From assembly GCF_014145675.1 (NCBI RefSeq), contig NZ_JACGZW010000024.1:23725-87724 (forward strand): a DNA stretch of 64,000 nt, given 5' to 3'. Below the pieces are notes generated by a model. That model made no database searches. It was not told where the DNA came from and was given only the letters and a program-made list of their open reading frames with translations. Each line of letters opens with the position of its first letter. Positions within the stretch are counted from its first letter, which is position 1. The position numbers and the translations under genes were made by a program. This document shows positions 41,772 through 50,684 of this stretch, one piece after another. Source of the DNA: Amycolatopsis dendrobii. Lineage in GTDB: Bacteria > Actinomycetota > Actinomycetes > Mycobacteriales > Pseudonocardiaceae.

Positions 41772-42190
41772 CGAAGAAGATCTACTGGGCCGCCGCGATC
41801 TACACGATCCTCGGCCTGCTCGGCGGGTTGTACTACCGCGAGCTGACCAAGGCGAAGGACTTCACCGGCGACACCCAGCTGTCCATCGTGCACACCCACC
41901 TGCTCGCGCTCGGGACGCTGGTGTTCCTGATCGTCCTGGTGCTGGACAAGGTGTTCGCGCTGTCGGCGACCAGGTCGTTCGCGCCGTTCTTCTGGATCTA
42001 CCACGCCGGGATGCTCGTCACGGTCGGCGGGATGGTCGTGCACGGCACGCTCACCGTGCTGGGCAAGGAATCCGGCGCGGCGATCGCCGGGATCGCCGGG
42101 CTGGGGCACATCCTGCTGACGGTCGCGTTCGTGCTGCTGTTCGTCGGCCTCCACGGCCGCATCTGGAAGCCCGCCGAGAAAAAGGCGTGA
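41768..42190 (+). CDS. DUF2871 four-helix membrane protein
   Basis: A 140-residue protein with four membrane spans and conserved His residues in VHTHLLALGT, YHAGM, GHILLT and LHGRIW, typical of the DUF2871 family. A haem- or metal-related role is conceivable from the His pattern but is not established. Coupling to the ABC exporter genes suggests a membrane-stress function. A strong hairpin (repeat copy 2) follows. Confidence 0.75.
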   Translation: MTKKIYWAAAIYTILGLLGGLYYRELTKAKDFTGDTQLSIVHTHLLALGTLVFLIVLVLDKVFALSATRSFAPFFWIYHAGMLVTVGGMVVHGTLTVLGKESGAAIAGIAGLGHILLTVAFVLLFVGLHGRIWKPAEKKA

Positions 42191-42191
42191 C

Positions 42192-42238
42192 GTGCAGGAC
42201 TCCTTGAGGGAACCAGATTCCCTCAAGGAGTCCTTCAC
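42192..42238. terminator. Hairpin, copy 2 of the GGGAAT-NNN-ATTCCC family
   Basis: A 21-bp stem with one mismatch (AGGACTCCTTGAGGGAA against its complement) and the loop CCAGA. It fills the gap between the convergent DUF2871 and MFS efflux genes and should stop both transcripts. The outer arms are nearly identical to copy 3 at 53.7 kb. Confidence 0.8.
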
Positions 42239-42243
42239 GTCGC

Positions 42244-43638
42244 TTACCGGCGGCGGAAGGTCAGAGCCGCGAGGCCGGCAGCTGCCAGGGCGAGCACTGC
42301 CGAGCCGGCGAACGCGACCGAGTAGCCGCTCGTCAACGCCGCCGGGTCGCCGAGCGCGCTCGCGCCCGAAGCGGCCGCCAGTGCGGTCATCACGGCCAGC
42401 CCCAGCGCCGAACCCACCTGGTAACCGGTGTTCACGATCCCCGACGCGAGACCGCCTTCTTCCGGCCGGGCCGCGGAAATCGCCGTGCTGAGCGACGGGA
42501 TGAAGGCCAGCGACATCCCCAGCGCCGCGACGAGCGACGCGGGCAGGACGTCGACCCAGAAGCTTCCGTCAGCACGCACCAGCGCGAGCCAGCCCAGCCC
42601 GATCGCCAGCAGCAGCAACCCGGCGACGATCGGCAGTTTCGCCCCGAACCGGCCGATCACCCGCGGGGCCAAGGCGATCATCCCCAGCATGATCAGCGCG
42701 GTCATCGGCAGCAGCGCCGCACCGGCCGGGAAGGCGCGGAAGCCGAGCACCTGCTGCAGGTAGAGGTTCAGGAAGAACCACATCGGAATCCACGCCGCGC
42801 CCAGGAACACCTGCGCCAGGTTCGCCGCGCCGAGCCGCGGGGCGCGGAAGATCGACAGCCGCATCAGCGGAATGCGGGCTTTCGCCTGCCGGGCAACGAA
42901 AACCGTGAGCAGCACGAGGCCGGCGCCACCAGCGATCGAGGTGGCTGCCCAGCCCGCTTCCGGAGCGCGGACGATGCCGTACACCAGGGTCCCCAAGCCG
43001 AGCGTGACGGTCAGCGCGCCGAAAACGTCGACCGTGCCGCGGGTTCCGGTCGCTCCCCCGGGCAGAACGGCGCGAGCGGCGAACAGCGCGAGCACCGCGA
43101 TGGGCACGTTGAGGTAGAACACCCACGGCCACGACAGGTACTCGGTGATCACTCCGCCGAGGAACACTCCCGCGGTACCGCCGGCCGGAGCCGCCGCGCC
43201 GTACAGGGCAAGGGCTTTCGTGAGCTCCTTCGGGTTGCTGCCGAAGAGCATCATCAGCAGTGTCAGCGCGGACGGGGCGATGAGCGCGGCTCCCGCGCCC
43301 TGCACGATCCGGCCGGCGAGTTCGACCGGCACGTTCCCGGCGGCTCCGGCGAGCACCGAACCGGCCAGGAGGATTGCCCAGCCGGCGGCGAAAAGCCTTC
43401 TGGCGCCGAACAAATCCGACAGTCGTCCGCCGAGCAGCAACAGGCCGCCGAAGGCGATCACGTAAGCGTTGAAGACCCAGGACAGCGTGCTGGGCGTGAA
43501 GCCGAGAGCGTCGCGCATGCGCGGCAGGGCGACGCCCATGATCGAGGTATCCATGATCACCATGAACTGGGCCAGGGCGATCAGTCCGAGCGCCCGCCAG
43601 CGGAGGGTGTTCGGCCGGGTTTCTTGGGCAGTGGTCAT
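42244..43638 (-). CDS. DHA2-family (14-TM) MFS drug/compound efflux transporter
   Basis: A 464-residue transporter starting at ATG 43638, with a weak ribosome site. It has ALAQFMVIMDTSIMGVALP in TM1 (the DHA2 MxxLDxTIVNVALP motif reads MDTSIMGVALP), GGRLSDLFGARR in loop 2-3 and WPWVFYLNVPIAV between TM5 and TM6. It exports drugs or toxic compounds with protons. It follows the His-rich metal-binding-protein gene by about 50 bp on the same strand, so both may be under the CsoR-like site. Confidence 0.87.
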   Translation of the reverse strand: MTTAQETRPNTLRWRALGLIALAQFMVIMDTSIMGVALPRMRDALGFTPSTLSWVFNAYVIAFGGLLLLGGRLSDLFGARRLFAAGWAILLAGSVLAGAAGNVPVELAGRIVQGAGAALIAPSALTLLMMLFGSNPKELTKALALYGAAAPAGGTAGVFLGGVITEYLSWPWVFYLNVPIAVLALFAARAVLPGGATGTRGTVDVFGALTVTLGLGTLVYGIVRAPEAGWAATSIAGGAGLVLLTVFVARQAKARIPLMRLSIFRAPRLGAANLAQVFLGAAWIPMWFFLNLYLQQVLGFRAFPAGAALLPMTALIMLGMIALAPRVIGRFGAKLPIVAGLLLLAIGLGWLALVRADGSFWVDVLPASLVAALGMSLAFIPSLSTAISAARPEEGGLASGIVNTGYQVGSALGLAVMTALAAASGASALGDPAALTSGYSVAFAGSAVLALAAAGLAALTFRRR

Positions 43639-43687
43639 CGTCTTTCGCTTTCTCTTCAAGGGGATCGGCAGCACGGCATAAAGCTGC

Positions 43688-44386
43688 TCAGGCGGCGTCG
43701 AGGACGAAGGCGGCGGTGCGCACGACGCCCGCGGCCTGGAAGTCGAGGTACAGCAGGTACCGGCCGGTCGTCGGGGCCTCGGCGTGGAAGCGGATCTCCG
43801 GTCCGGGCTTCCCGTCGTCGAGCGCGTGGATATGCAGGTAGGCGAGGTCGCCTTGGCGCAGTGCGACCAGGTGCCCGAACGAACCCAGGTACGGCTCCAG
43901 GTCGGTGACCGGCTGTCCGTCGCGGGTTACACGGGCGGTCAGCAGCGTTCCGGCACCGGCCGCGAGCGTGCCTTCGAGGGTCACTTGGTAGCCGTCGACG
44001 ACGCTCGCAGCGATCGGTTCCGCGACCTGCGGCTGGTAGTCGCCAGCGACCTCGACCGTGCGCGACAGCGTGACGCTCTCGCCGCCCGCCGGGGTCAAGT
44101 CGGCGAAGACGCGGTAGGTGCCTGCCGCGGCCCAAGTCCACGGGATCGTCCAGACGCCGGTTTCCGGGTCGAGCACCGGGTGGCGGTGCCGGAAGTGCGC
44201 CCCGTCGGCGCGAACCACGATCAGGTGCAACTGCTTGCCGTGCGCCTCCTCGTATTTGGCTACCGGTTGCCCGCCGGCAGTGGCGACGGTGAACGAAAGC
44301 TCGCCGTCCTCGCCCGCCGTCGCCGGGGCGTGCACCACGCCGAGCTGGACCTCGCCGGTCGAAAGTGCGGTGCCGTTGACGTTCAT
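43688..44386 (-). CDS. His-rich, copper-type metal-binding protein (YtkA-like/heavy-metal-associated)
   Basis: A 232-residue, all-beta protein of a kind usually found next to copper-exporting ATPases in actinomycetes. Metal-binding candidates are EEAHGKQLHLIVV, HFRHRHP and YLHIHA. The related proteins I know have an N-terminal signal or membrane anchor; this one has none, so it would be cytoplasmic. GAAGGAGA precedes the ATG. A CsoR-like operator overlaps the likely promoter. The specific metal is inferred from the operator and is not proven. Confidence 0.7.
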   Translation of the reverse strand: MNVNGTALSTGEVQLGVVHAPATAGEDGELSFTVATAGGQPVAKYEEAHGKQLHLIVVRADGAHFRHRHPVLDPETGVWTIPWTWAAAGTYRVFADLTPAGGESVTLSRTVEVAGDYQPQVAEPIAASVVDGYQVTLEGTLAAGAGTLLTARVTRDGQPVTDLEPYLGSFGHLVALRQGDLAYLHIHALDDGKPGPEIRFHAEAPTTGRYLLYLDFQAAGVVRTAAFVLDAA

Positions 44387-44424
44387 CGGACTCTCCTTCG
44401 CTCGTTCTCGACGGCACGAACTCT

Positions 44425-44441
44425 ATACCCCATGGGGGTAT
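44425..44441. promoter_or_regulatory. CsoR-like copper operator (ATACCCC-AT-GGGGGTAT)
   Basis: A G/C-tract dyad flanked by TA, the pattern bound by CsoR/RcnR-family copper sensors. On the minus strand it overlaps a TATAGA-like -10 element about 40 bp upstream of the metal-binding-protein gene. No CsoR gene lies in the window. Confidence 0.65.
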
Positions 44442-44569
44442 CTAGGAGTGTGTCCTGGGTCTCCTTCCGGGCGACCCCGGCCCTTGTCTCGGCCTGAGAC
44501 CGGCGTTACGCTTCGTCGACGGCGGTGCGCCCGCACCGCCCGTTCCGTTCGCTCTCGAGGAGGTGCGCG

Positions 44570-44671
44570 ATGCTGCTGACTTCCGGACAGCTCGCCGACC
44601 TCCGTCAGCGCACGCGCCAGTCCGCCTGGAACAAGGGGCGCGTCGCGCACGGCTGGCCAACGCGGCACTGA
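44570..44671 (+). CDS. Possible 33-residue small protein or leader peptide
   Basis: The ATG is preceded by GAGGAGG with a seven-base gap, one of the better ribosome sites in the window. The peptide is basic (MLLTSGQLADLRQRTRQSAW, then a Gly/Arg/His-rich end, stop TGA). No family is recognised. It lies 137 bp upstream of the xanthine dehydrogenase operon on the same strand and could be a leader peptide or chance. Codon content looks ordinary for this genome. Confidence 0.3.
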   Translation: MLLTSGQLADLRQRTRQSAWNKGRVAHGWPTRH

Positions 44672-44730
44672 GCGGTTCCCCGCTCGGTCGCGCTTCGCGC
44701 ACGGGCTCGAGTCCCGTCGCCGCTACTCCC

Positions 44731-44774
44731 CCACGGTCCCCTGACCCGCGCCGGCCCGGCGCGTCGGCGGCCGT
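44731..44774. terminator. GC-rich stem-loop before the xanthine dehydrogenase operon
   Basis: An inner dyad CGCGCC-GGCCC-GGCGCG at 44747-44763 is enclosed by CCACGG and CCGTGG. It may terminate the small ORF transcript or attenuate the operon that begins 34 bp later. Confidence 0.4.
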
Positions 44775-44807
44775 GGCCCCAGCCGAGAAAAGACGAGAGG
44801 AACTCCG

Positions 44808-46232
44808 ATGGTCGACCCCGAGGTGACCGTCAACGGGAAACGCACCGCGATCGGCGCCGTTCCCGTGCACACCACGGCACTGGACTGGCTTCGCGGACAG
44901 GGCCTGACCAGCTGCAAGGAGGGCTGCGCCGAAGGCGAATGCGGCGCGTGCGCGATCCTGGTCGCGCGGCCCGGCGTCGAATCCCCGACGGACCTGGTCG
45001 CGATCAACGCGTGCCTCGCCCCGGTCGGCTCGCTGGACGGGCAGGAGGTGTGGACGGCCGAGGGTCTCGGGTCCACAGCGGACTTGCACCCGGTGCAGCA
45101 CGAAATGGCCGTGCGCGGCGGATCCCAGTGCGGCTACTGCACTCCAGGATTCGTCTGCAGCATGGCCGCCGAGTACTACCGCAGCGACCGCGACGCGACC
45201 GGCGACGACCACGCGCCGAACGGCTTCGACATCCACGCGCTGAGCGGAAACCTCTGCCGCTGCACCGGATACCGGCCGATCCGCGACGCCGCGCACGCGC
45301 TCGGCGCTCCCCCAGCCGAGGATCCGCTGGCACAGCGGCGAACCTGCCGCGCACCGGAACCCGTTGCGACGCGACTGCATGACGACGGGCGGGACTATCT
45401 CCGGCCGTCCGGCTGGGCCGAAGCGCTGCGATTGCGCCACGACCGTCCTAACGCGACTTTCGTGGCCGGGTCGACGGACTGGGGCGTCGAGGTGAACATC
45501 CGCGGCGTCCGGGCGGACTGCGTCGTCGCCATCGACCGCGTGCCGGAACTGCAGGTGCTGGACATCGGCGCGGACACGATCGAAATCGGGGCCGGGCTGA
45601 GCCTCACCGAAATGGACCGCCGCCTCGACGGCCGGGTGCCGCTGCTGAGCCAGCTGATCCCGCAGTTCGCGTCGCGGCTGATCCGGAACGCCGCGACGCT
45701 CGGCGGGAACCTCGGCACCGGTTCGCCGATCGGCGACTCCGCACCGGTGCTGCTCGCACTCGGCGCAAGTGTCGTTTTGTCCTCTGTAGACGGAGAGCGC
45801 GAGGTGCCGCTCGACGAGTACTTCACCGGATACCGGCAAAGCGTCCGCCGCGACGACGAACTGATCCGGTCGGTGCGCATTCCTCTGCCGCTGGCCGGAA
45901 CCACCGCGTTCCACAAGGTCGCCAAACGACGGTTCGACGATATCTCCAGCGTCGCGGTCGCGTTCGCGCTCGACATCGAAGACGGTCTCGTGCGCACCGC
46001 GCGGATCGGCCTCGGCGGCGTCGCCGCGACACCGATTCGCGCCAAAGACACCGAAGCGGCGCTCGTCGGGCAGTCCTGGAACGAGGAAACCGTCCGCGCC
46101 GCGGCGGAAATCCTGCGCGGCGAGGGCACGCCGATGGACGATTACCGCGCGAGCGCCGCTTACCGCGCCGCGACCTTGGGCCGCAGCCTGCTGAAACTGC
46201 ACGCCGACTCTCTTGAGGGAGCACGAGCATGA
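44808..46232 (+). CDS. xdhA: Xanthine dehydrogenase, [2Fe-2S]/FAD subunit
   Basis: A 474-residue fusion. The N-terminal plant-type ferredoxin cluster is bound by CKEGCAEGECGAC plus a later Cys in NACLAP. The second [2Fe-2S] domain has CGYCTPGF and LCRCTGYRPI. The FAD domain begins near residue 200 (TFVAGSTDWGVEV and ATLGGNLGTGSPIGD). It carries electrons from the molybdenum subunit to NAD+. The start ATG follows GAGAGGAA. Its stop overlaps the next ATG by 4 bp. Confidence 0.9.
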   Translation: MVDPEVTVNGKRTAIGAVPVHTTALDWLRGQGLTSCKEGCAEGECGACAILVARPGVESPTDLVAINACLAPVGSLDGQEVWTAEGLGSTADLHPVQHEMAVRGGSQCGYCTPGFVCSMAAEYYRSDRDATGDDHAPNGFDIHALSGNLCRCTGYRPIRDAAHALGAPPAEDPLAQRRTCRAPEPVATRLHDDGRDYLRPSGWAEALRLRHDRPNATFVAGSTDWGVEVNIRGVRADCVVAIDRVPELQVLDIGADTIEIGAGLSLTEMDRRLDGRVPLLSQLIPQFASRLIRNAATLGGNLGTGSPIGDSAPVLLALGASVVLSSVDGEREVPLDEYFTGYRQSVRRDDELIRSVRIPLPLAGTTAFHKVAKRRFDDISSVAVAFALDIEDGLVRTARIGLGGVAATPIRAKDTEAALVGQSWNEETVRAAAEILRGEGTPMDDYRASAAYRAATLGRSLLKLHADSLEGARA

Positions 46233-48598
46233 GCGCACTTTCGGAACGCCCGGAAAGCCCGTCCATCGGGATCGCCCGCCCGCACGAGGCCGCGGCCGCG
46301 CACGTCCGGGGCACCGCGCTGTACACCGACGACCTCGTCGCCCGCACGAAAGACGTCCTGCACGCATACCCTGTACAGGTAACCGAGGCGCACGCGAAGG
46401 TGCTCGCGATCCGCACCGAGGCAGCGGAAGCCGTACCCGGCGTGGTCCGGGTCCTCACCGCGGCCGACGTGCCCGGCGTCAACGATTCCGGCGTGCACCA
46501 CGACGAACCGCTGTTCCCGTCCGAGGTCATGTTCTTCGGCCACGCGGTCGCCTGGGTGCTCGGCGAGACGCTGGAAGCGGCCCGGCTGGGCGCGGCGGCC
46601 GTCGAGGTGGACACCGAAGCGCTGCCGTCGCTGGTGACCGTCGGCGAAGCGATCGCCGCGGGCAGTTTCCAGGGCGAGCCGCGAGTGGTGGCGCGCGGCG
46701 ACGTCGATCCGGCGATGGCCAGCTCAGCGCACGTTTTCCGCGGTGAGTTCGACTTCGCCGGCCAGGAGCACTTCTACCTGGAAACCCAGTGCGCGCTGGC
46801 GCACGTCGACGAGTCCGACCAGGTCTTCGTGCAGAGCAGCACGCAGCATCCGTCGGAAACGCAGGACATCGTGGCGCACGTGCTGGGCAAGCACAGCCAC
46901 GAGGTCACCGTGCAGAGCCTGCGGATGGGCGGCGGGTTCGGCGGCAAGGAATGGCAGCCCCACGGGTACGCCGCCGTCGCCGCGCTCGGCGCCACGCTCA
47001 CCGGACGTCCGGTGCGGCTGCGGCTCACCCGCACCCAGGACATGACGATGACCGGCAAACGGCACGGTTTCCACGCCGAATGGAGCGTCGGTTTCGACGC
47101 CGACGGCAAACTGCGGGCGCTGGACGTCGTGCTGACCGCGGACGGCGGCTGGAGCCTCGACCTGTCCGAGCCGGTGCTCGCCCGCGCGTTGTGCCACGTC
47201 GACAACGCGTACTGGATCCCGCACGTCCGCGCGCTGGGGCGGATCGCGAAGACGAACAAGACGTCGCAAACCGCGTTCCGCGGATTCGGCGGGCCGCAGG
47301 GCATGCTGGTGATCGAGGACATCCTCGGCCGCTGCGCACCGCTGCTCGGCATCGACCCGACCGAGCTGCGGAGGCGCAACTTCTACTCCGAGGGCCAGGA
47401 AACGCCGTACGGCATGCCGGTGCGGCACCCGGAACGCATCCACCGGATCTGGCAGCAGCTCCTGGACTCGGGCGACGCCGAGCAGCGGCAGGCCGAGATC
47501 GCGGCGTACAACGCGAAGCACGCGCATTCCAAGCGCGGGCTCGCGATCACGCCGGTGAAGTTCGGGATTTCGTTCAACCTCACCGCGTTCAACCAGGCCG
47601 GCGCGCTGGTGCACGTCTACAAGGACGGCTCGGTGCTGATCAACCACGGCGGCACCGAAATGGGCCAGGGCCTGCACACGAAGATGCTGCAGGTGGCCGC
47701 GACCGCGCTGGGCGTGCCGCCGGAGAAGGTCCGGCTGGCCCCGACCCGGACGGACAAGGTGCCGAACACGTCGGCCACCGCGGCGAGTTCGGGCGCGGAC
47801 CTCAACGGCGGCGCGGTCAAGAACGCCTGCGAGCAGATCCGCGACCGGCTGCTCGCCGTCGCGGCGGGCAAGCTCGGCGTGCCCGAGAGCGACGTCCGGA
47901 TCGTCCGGGGGGTCGCGCGCACCCCGTCCGGCGAGGAGATCGGCTGGGACGAACTGGTGCACGCGGCCTACTTCGACCGGGTGCACCTGTCGGCCGCCGG
48001 GTACTACCGGACCGAGGGCCTGAGCTGGGATTCCGCGACGATGAGCGGCACCCCGTTCAAGTATTTCGCCTACGGCGCGGCGCTGGCCGAGGTCGAGATC
48101 GACGACTTCACCGGCGCGTACCGGACGCGGCGGGTCGACATCGTGCACGACGTCGGAGACAGCCTGTCCCCGCTGATCGACATCGGCCAGATCGAGGGCG
48201 GGTTCGTGCAGGGCATGGGCTGGCTGACGCTGGAAGACCTGCGCTGGGACGAGTCCGGCCGGCCCTCGCGCGGACGGCTCGCGACCCAGGCGGCGAGCAC
48301 GTACAAGCTGCCGAGCCTGTCGGAGATGCCGGAGGTCTTCAACGTCACGCTGCTGACCGATGCCGCCGAAGAAGGCGCGGTCTACGGCTCGAAGGCGGTC
48401 GGCGAACCGCCGTTGATGCTGGCTTTCGCGGTGCGCGAAGCGTTGCGGCAGGCGGTCGCCGCGTTCGGCGAGCCCGGGCACAGCGTCGACCTCGCTTCGC
48501 CGGCGACGCCGGAGGCCGTGTTCTGGGCGATCGACCGAGCGGTCACCGCAGCTCCGGCGGTCGAGGCGCAGGTACCTGATCTGGTGGGCCAGCCGTGA
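46229..48598 (+). CDS. xdhB: Xanthine dehydrogenase, molybdopterin-binding subunit
   Basis: A 789-residue catalytic subunit. It has GGGFGGKE (molybdopterin contact), AFRGFGGPQ with the substrate-orienting Arg, GTEMGQGLHTKM, and the catalytic Glu in SKAVGEPPLML near the end. The pattern matches true xanthine/hypoxanthine dehydrogenases rather than aldehyde oxidases. It hydroxylates hypoxanthine to xanthine to urate. It is tightly coupled to xdhA and xdhC. Confidence 0.9.
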   Translation: MSALSERPESPSIGIARPHEAAAAHVRGTALYTDDLVARTKDVLHAYPVQVTEAHAKVLAIRTEAAEAVPGVVRVLTAADVPGVNDSGVHHDEPLFPSEVMFFGHAVAWVLGETLEAARLGAAAVEVDTEALPSLVTVGEAIAAGSFQGEPRVVARGDVDPAMASSAHVFRGEFDFAGQEHFYLETQCALAHVDESDQVFVQSSTQHPSETQDIVAHVLGKHSHEVTVQSLRMGGGFGGKEWQPHGYAAVAALGATLTGRPVRLRLTRTQDMTMTGKRHGFHAEWSVGFDADGKLRALDVVLTADGGWSLDLSEPVLARALCHVDNAYWIPHVRALGRIAKTNKTSQTAFRGFGGPQGMLVIEDILGRCAPLLGIDPTELRRRNFYSEGQETPYGMPVRHPERIHRIWQQLLDSGDAEQRQAEIAAYNAKHAHSKRGLAITPVKFGISFNLTAFNQAGALVHVYKDGSVLINHGGTEMGQGLHTKMLQVAATALGVPPEKVRLAPTRTDKVPNTSATAASSGADLNGGAVKNACEQIRDRLLAVAAGKLGVPESDVRIVRGVARTPSGEEIGWDELVHAAYFDRVHLSAAGYYRTEGLSWDSATMSGTPFKYFAYGAALAEVEIDDFTGAYRTRRVDIVHDVGDSLSPLIDIGQIEGGFVQGMGWLTLEDLRWDESGRPSRGRLATQAASTYKLPSLSEMPEVFNVTLLTDAAEEGAVYGSKAVGEPPLMLAFAVREALRQAVAAFGEPGHSVDLASPATPEAVFWAIDRAVTAAPAVEAQVPDLVGQP

Positions 48599-49419
48599 AC
48601 TGGCTCAGCGCGGTCCAGCACCTGCGGGACGCGGGGCTGCCGGGCGTGCTCGTCACGGTGACGTCCTCGCGCGGGCACACCCCGCGCGAGGGCGGCGCGA
48701 AAATGGTGGTCGGCTCGGCGGAATGCCACGGCACGATCGGCGGCGGCAACGCCGAGGCAGTCGCGATCGAGCGGGCCCGGGAGTTGTTGCGGGACAACGC
48801 GACCGCGCCGGTGCTGCAAACGCTTTCGTTGTCCGACAAGGCTCCTTACCAGCACGGCGTGCAATGCTGCGGAGGGACGATGACGCTGTTGTTCGAGCCG
48901 CTTCCGGTGCGTCCGGCGGTGGCGGTCTTCGGGGTCGGGCACGTCGGCCTCGAGCTGGCGCGGGTGCTCGCCCGGCACGAGGTTTCGCTGCACCTGATCG
49001 ACAGCAGGCCGGCGCAGCTGACCGCGGAACGGCTGGCCGTGCTCGACGACGCCGTGGCCAGCGTGCACGTCCACCAGGTTCCGTTGCTGCCGGAGACGGT
49101 GCTGTCGGAGCTGCCCGCGGGCACGCACGTGCTGATCATGACGCACGACCACGCCGAGGACATCGCGCTGTGCGACGCGGCGCTGCGCAGCGGCGCCTGC
49201 GGGTCGATCGGGCTGATCGGGTCCGCCGGGAAGTGGTCGCGGTTCCGGAAACGGCTGACCGGCCTCGGGCACGACGAGGCGGCACTGTCCCGGATCACGA
49301 CCCCGATCGGGCTGCCGGACCTCGCCGGGAAGGAACCGGCGGTGATCGCGGTGAGCGTCGCGGCCGCGTTGCTGCAGAAATTCCAGGCGCGCGTCCAGCC
49401 GGGAGCCCTTCAGGCGTAA
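48595..49419 (+). CDS. xdhC: XdhC-family molybdenum-cofactor maturation protein
   Basis: A 274-residue chaperone that sulfurates and inserts the cofactor into xanthine dehydrogenase. The N-terminal half has VTVTSSRGHTPREGGAKMVV and GTIGGGNAEAVAIERA; the C-terminal half is a Rossmann domain (VAVFGVGHVGLELARVLA). The GTG start overlaps xdhB by 4 bp. It completes the operon; guanine deaminase and uricase genes are not in the window. Confidence 0.88.
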   Translation: MNWLSAVQHLRDAGLPGVLVTVTSSRGHTPREGGAKMVVGSAECHGTIGGGNAEAVAIERARELLRDNATAPVLQTLSLSDKAPYQHGVQCCGGTMTLLFEPLPVRPAVAVFGVGHVGLELARVLARHEVSLHLIDSRPAQLTAERLAVLDDAVASVHVHQVPLLPETVLSELPAGTHVLIMTHDHAEDIALCDAALRSGACGSIGLIGSAGKWSRFRKRLTGLGHDEAALSRITTPIGLPDLAGKEPAVIAVSVAAALLQKFQARVQPGALQA

Positions 49420-49490
49420 ATCGCTTGCCTGCCCCCGGGAGCGCGGCTGGGATACTGGGAGACACCGTCAGCTCCTGGGGGCCTCCTGCC

Positions 49491-50684
49491 ATGGAAATCC
49501 GGCACAACAACGACTACGAGCTCTTCTTCAGCACCGTCCAAGCCGCGTTCGGCCGGTATTGGCCCGATTCGGCGGGCAGCGGAATCCTGGGCGCTTTCGA
49601 GAGCGAACGGAGCTTGATCGCCCACGCGCCGGACGGGAAACCGGTCGGCACCGCCGGCGCGTACTCCTTCGACCTCACGCTGCCGGGCGACGTGCTCGCC
49701 TCCGCCGCCGGGGTCACGGCCGTCGGTGTGCTGCCGACGCACCGGCGCCAGGGCGTGCTCCGCGCGATGATGCAGGAACACCTCGCCGACGTCCGTGCCC
49801 GGGGCGAGTTCCTGTCCGTCCTGCTCTGCTCCGAAGCGGTGATCTACCGGCGATTCGGCTACGGACCGGCGACCTGCACCGAGCGGATGACCGTCGAACG
49901 GCACCGCTCCGCGTTCGGCGCCCCACGCGGAGGTGCGGCGGTCGCGACCGGCTCCGTCGAGTTGCTCCGGCGCGTCGACTGCGGCGAGCTGCTGGAAGAG
50001 ATCTACGACCGCTACCGCCGCACCCAGCCCGGCGCGCTCTCCCGGCCGCACCGCTGGTGGGCACTGGGCGCGGGACACCCGCCGACCGGGCCGGAGCCGC
50101 GCTACCTCGTCGTGCACCGGGACGCGGACGGCACCGCGGACGGGTACGCGAGTTACCTGGTCAACGACACCGCTCTGACGGTCGACGAGGTCATCGCCGT
50201 CGACGACGCGGCTTTCACCTCGCTCACCCAGTACCTGCTGGGGCACGACCTGGTGACGAAGATCGACTTCAGGCACCTCCCGCCGGGGAACCCGCTGCGC
50301 TGGCAGCTGGCGGACCTGCGCGCGGGCGAGCCCACCACCACGGACTGGCTCTGGGTGCGGCTGCTGGACATCCCGCGCGCCCTGACCAGCCGGGGCTGGT
50401 TCACGGACGGCTCGCTGGTCCTCGACGTGACGGACCCCTTCCTGGCAGAACACGGCCGGTACCTGCTGACGGTGCGGGACGGGAAGGCGGAGTGCGTGCG
50501 GACGGACCGCGCGCCGGACCTGTCGCTGGACGTGAGCGATCTGGGGTCGGTCTACCTCGGCGGCACGTTGCCGAGCGTGCTGGTCCGGGCCGGGCATGTT
50601 CAGGCGCACAACGGAGAAGCCGCCGGGCTCGCGGACGCGTTGTTCCGGTCGGATCGCGCGCCGCACTGCGTGCACTGGTTCTAA
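49491..50684 (+). CDS. Eis-like GNAT acetyltransferase
   Basis: A 397-residue enzyme of the Eis (enhanced intracellular survival) family. Two tandem GNAT folds make up most of it: the first has the acetyl-CoA loop VGVLPTHRRQGVLRAMMQEHL at about 80-100 and SVLLCSEAVIYRRFGYGPAT. A sterol-carrier-like C-terminal domain ends in HCVHWF, where the terminal carboxylate takes part in catalysis in Eis. Members acetylate amines, including aminoglycosides and peptides. It is convergent with the TetR gene with a 4-bp overlap of the stop codons. Confidence 0.85.
   Translation: MEIRHNNDYELFFSTVQAAFGRYWPDSAGSGILGAFESERSLIAHAPDGKPVGTAGAYSFDLTLPGDVLASAAGVTAVGVLPTHRRQGVLRAMMQEHLADVRARGEFLSVLLCSEAVIYRRFGYGPATCTERMTVERHRSAFGAPRGGAAVATGSVELLRRVDCGELLEEIYDRYRRTQPGALSRPHRWWALGAGHPPTGPEPRYLVVHRDADGTADGYASYLVNDTALTVDEVIAVDDAAFTSLTQYLLGHDLVTKIDFRHLPPGNPLRWQLADLRAGEPTTTDWLWVRLLDIPRALTSRGWFTDGSLVLDVTDPFLAEHGRYLLTVRDGKAECVRTDRAPDLSLDVSDLGSVYLGGTLPSVLVRAGHVQAHNGEAAGLADALFRSDRAPHCVHWF

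Larger units (their letters stand above)
44387..44807. other. 420-bp gap: operator, one small ORF and a hairpin
   Basis: The gap between the metal-binding protein and the xanthine dehydrogenase operon holds a CsoR-like operator on the left, a 33-codon frame with a strong ribosome site in the middle, and a GC-rich stem-loop on the right. It also contains one short stretch resembling a tRNA T-arm, which I do not accept as a tRNA. Nothing else is recognised. Confidence 0.6.

Noticed and set aside
44690..44730. A tRNA-like T-arm (ACGGG, CTCGAGT loop, CCCGT)
   Set aside because: Upstream sequence cannot form an acceptor, D-arm and anticodon arm at tRNA spacing, and the loop lacks the normal first T. 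Chance similarity is more likely.
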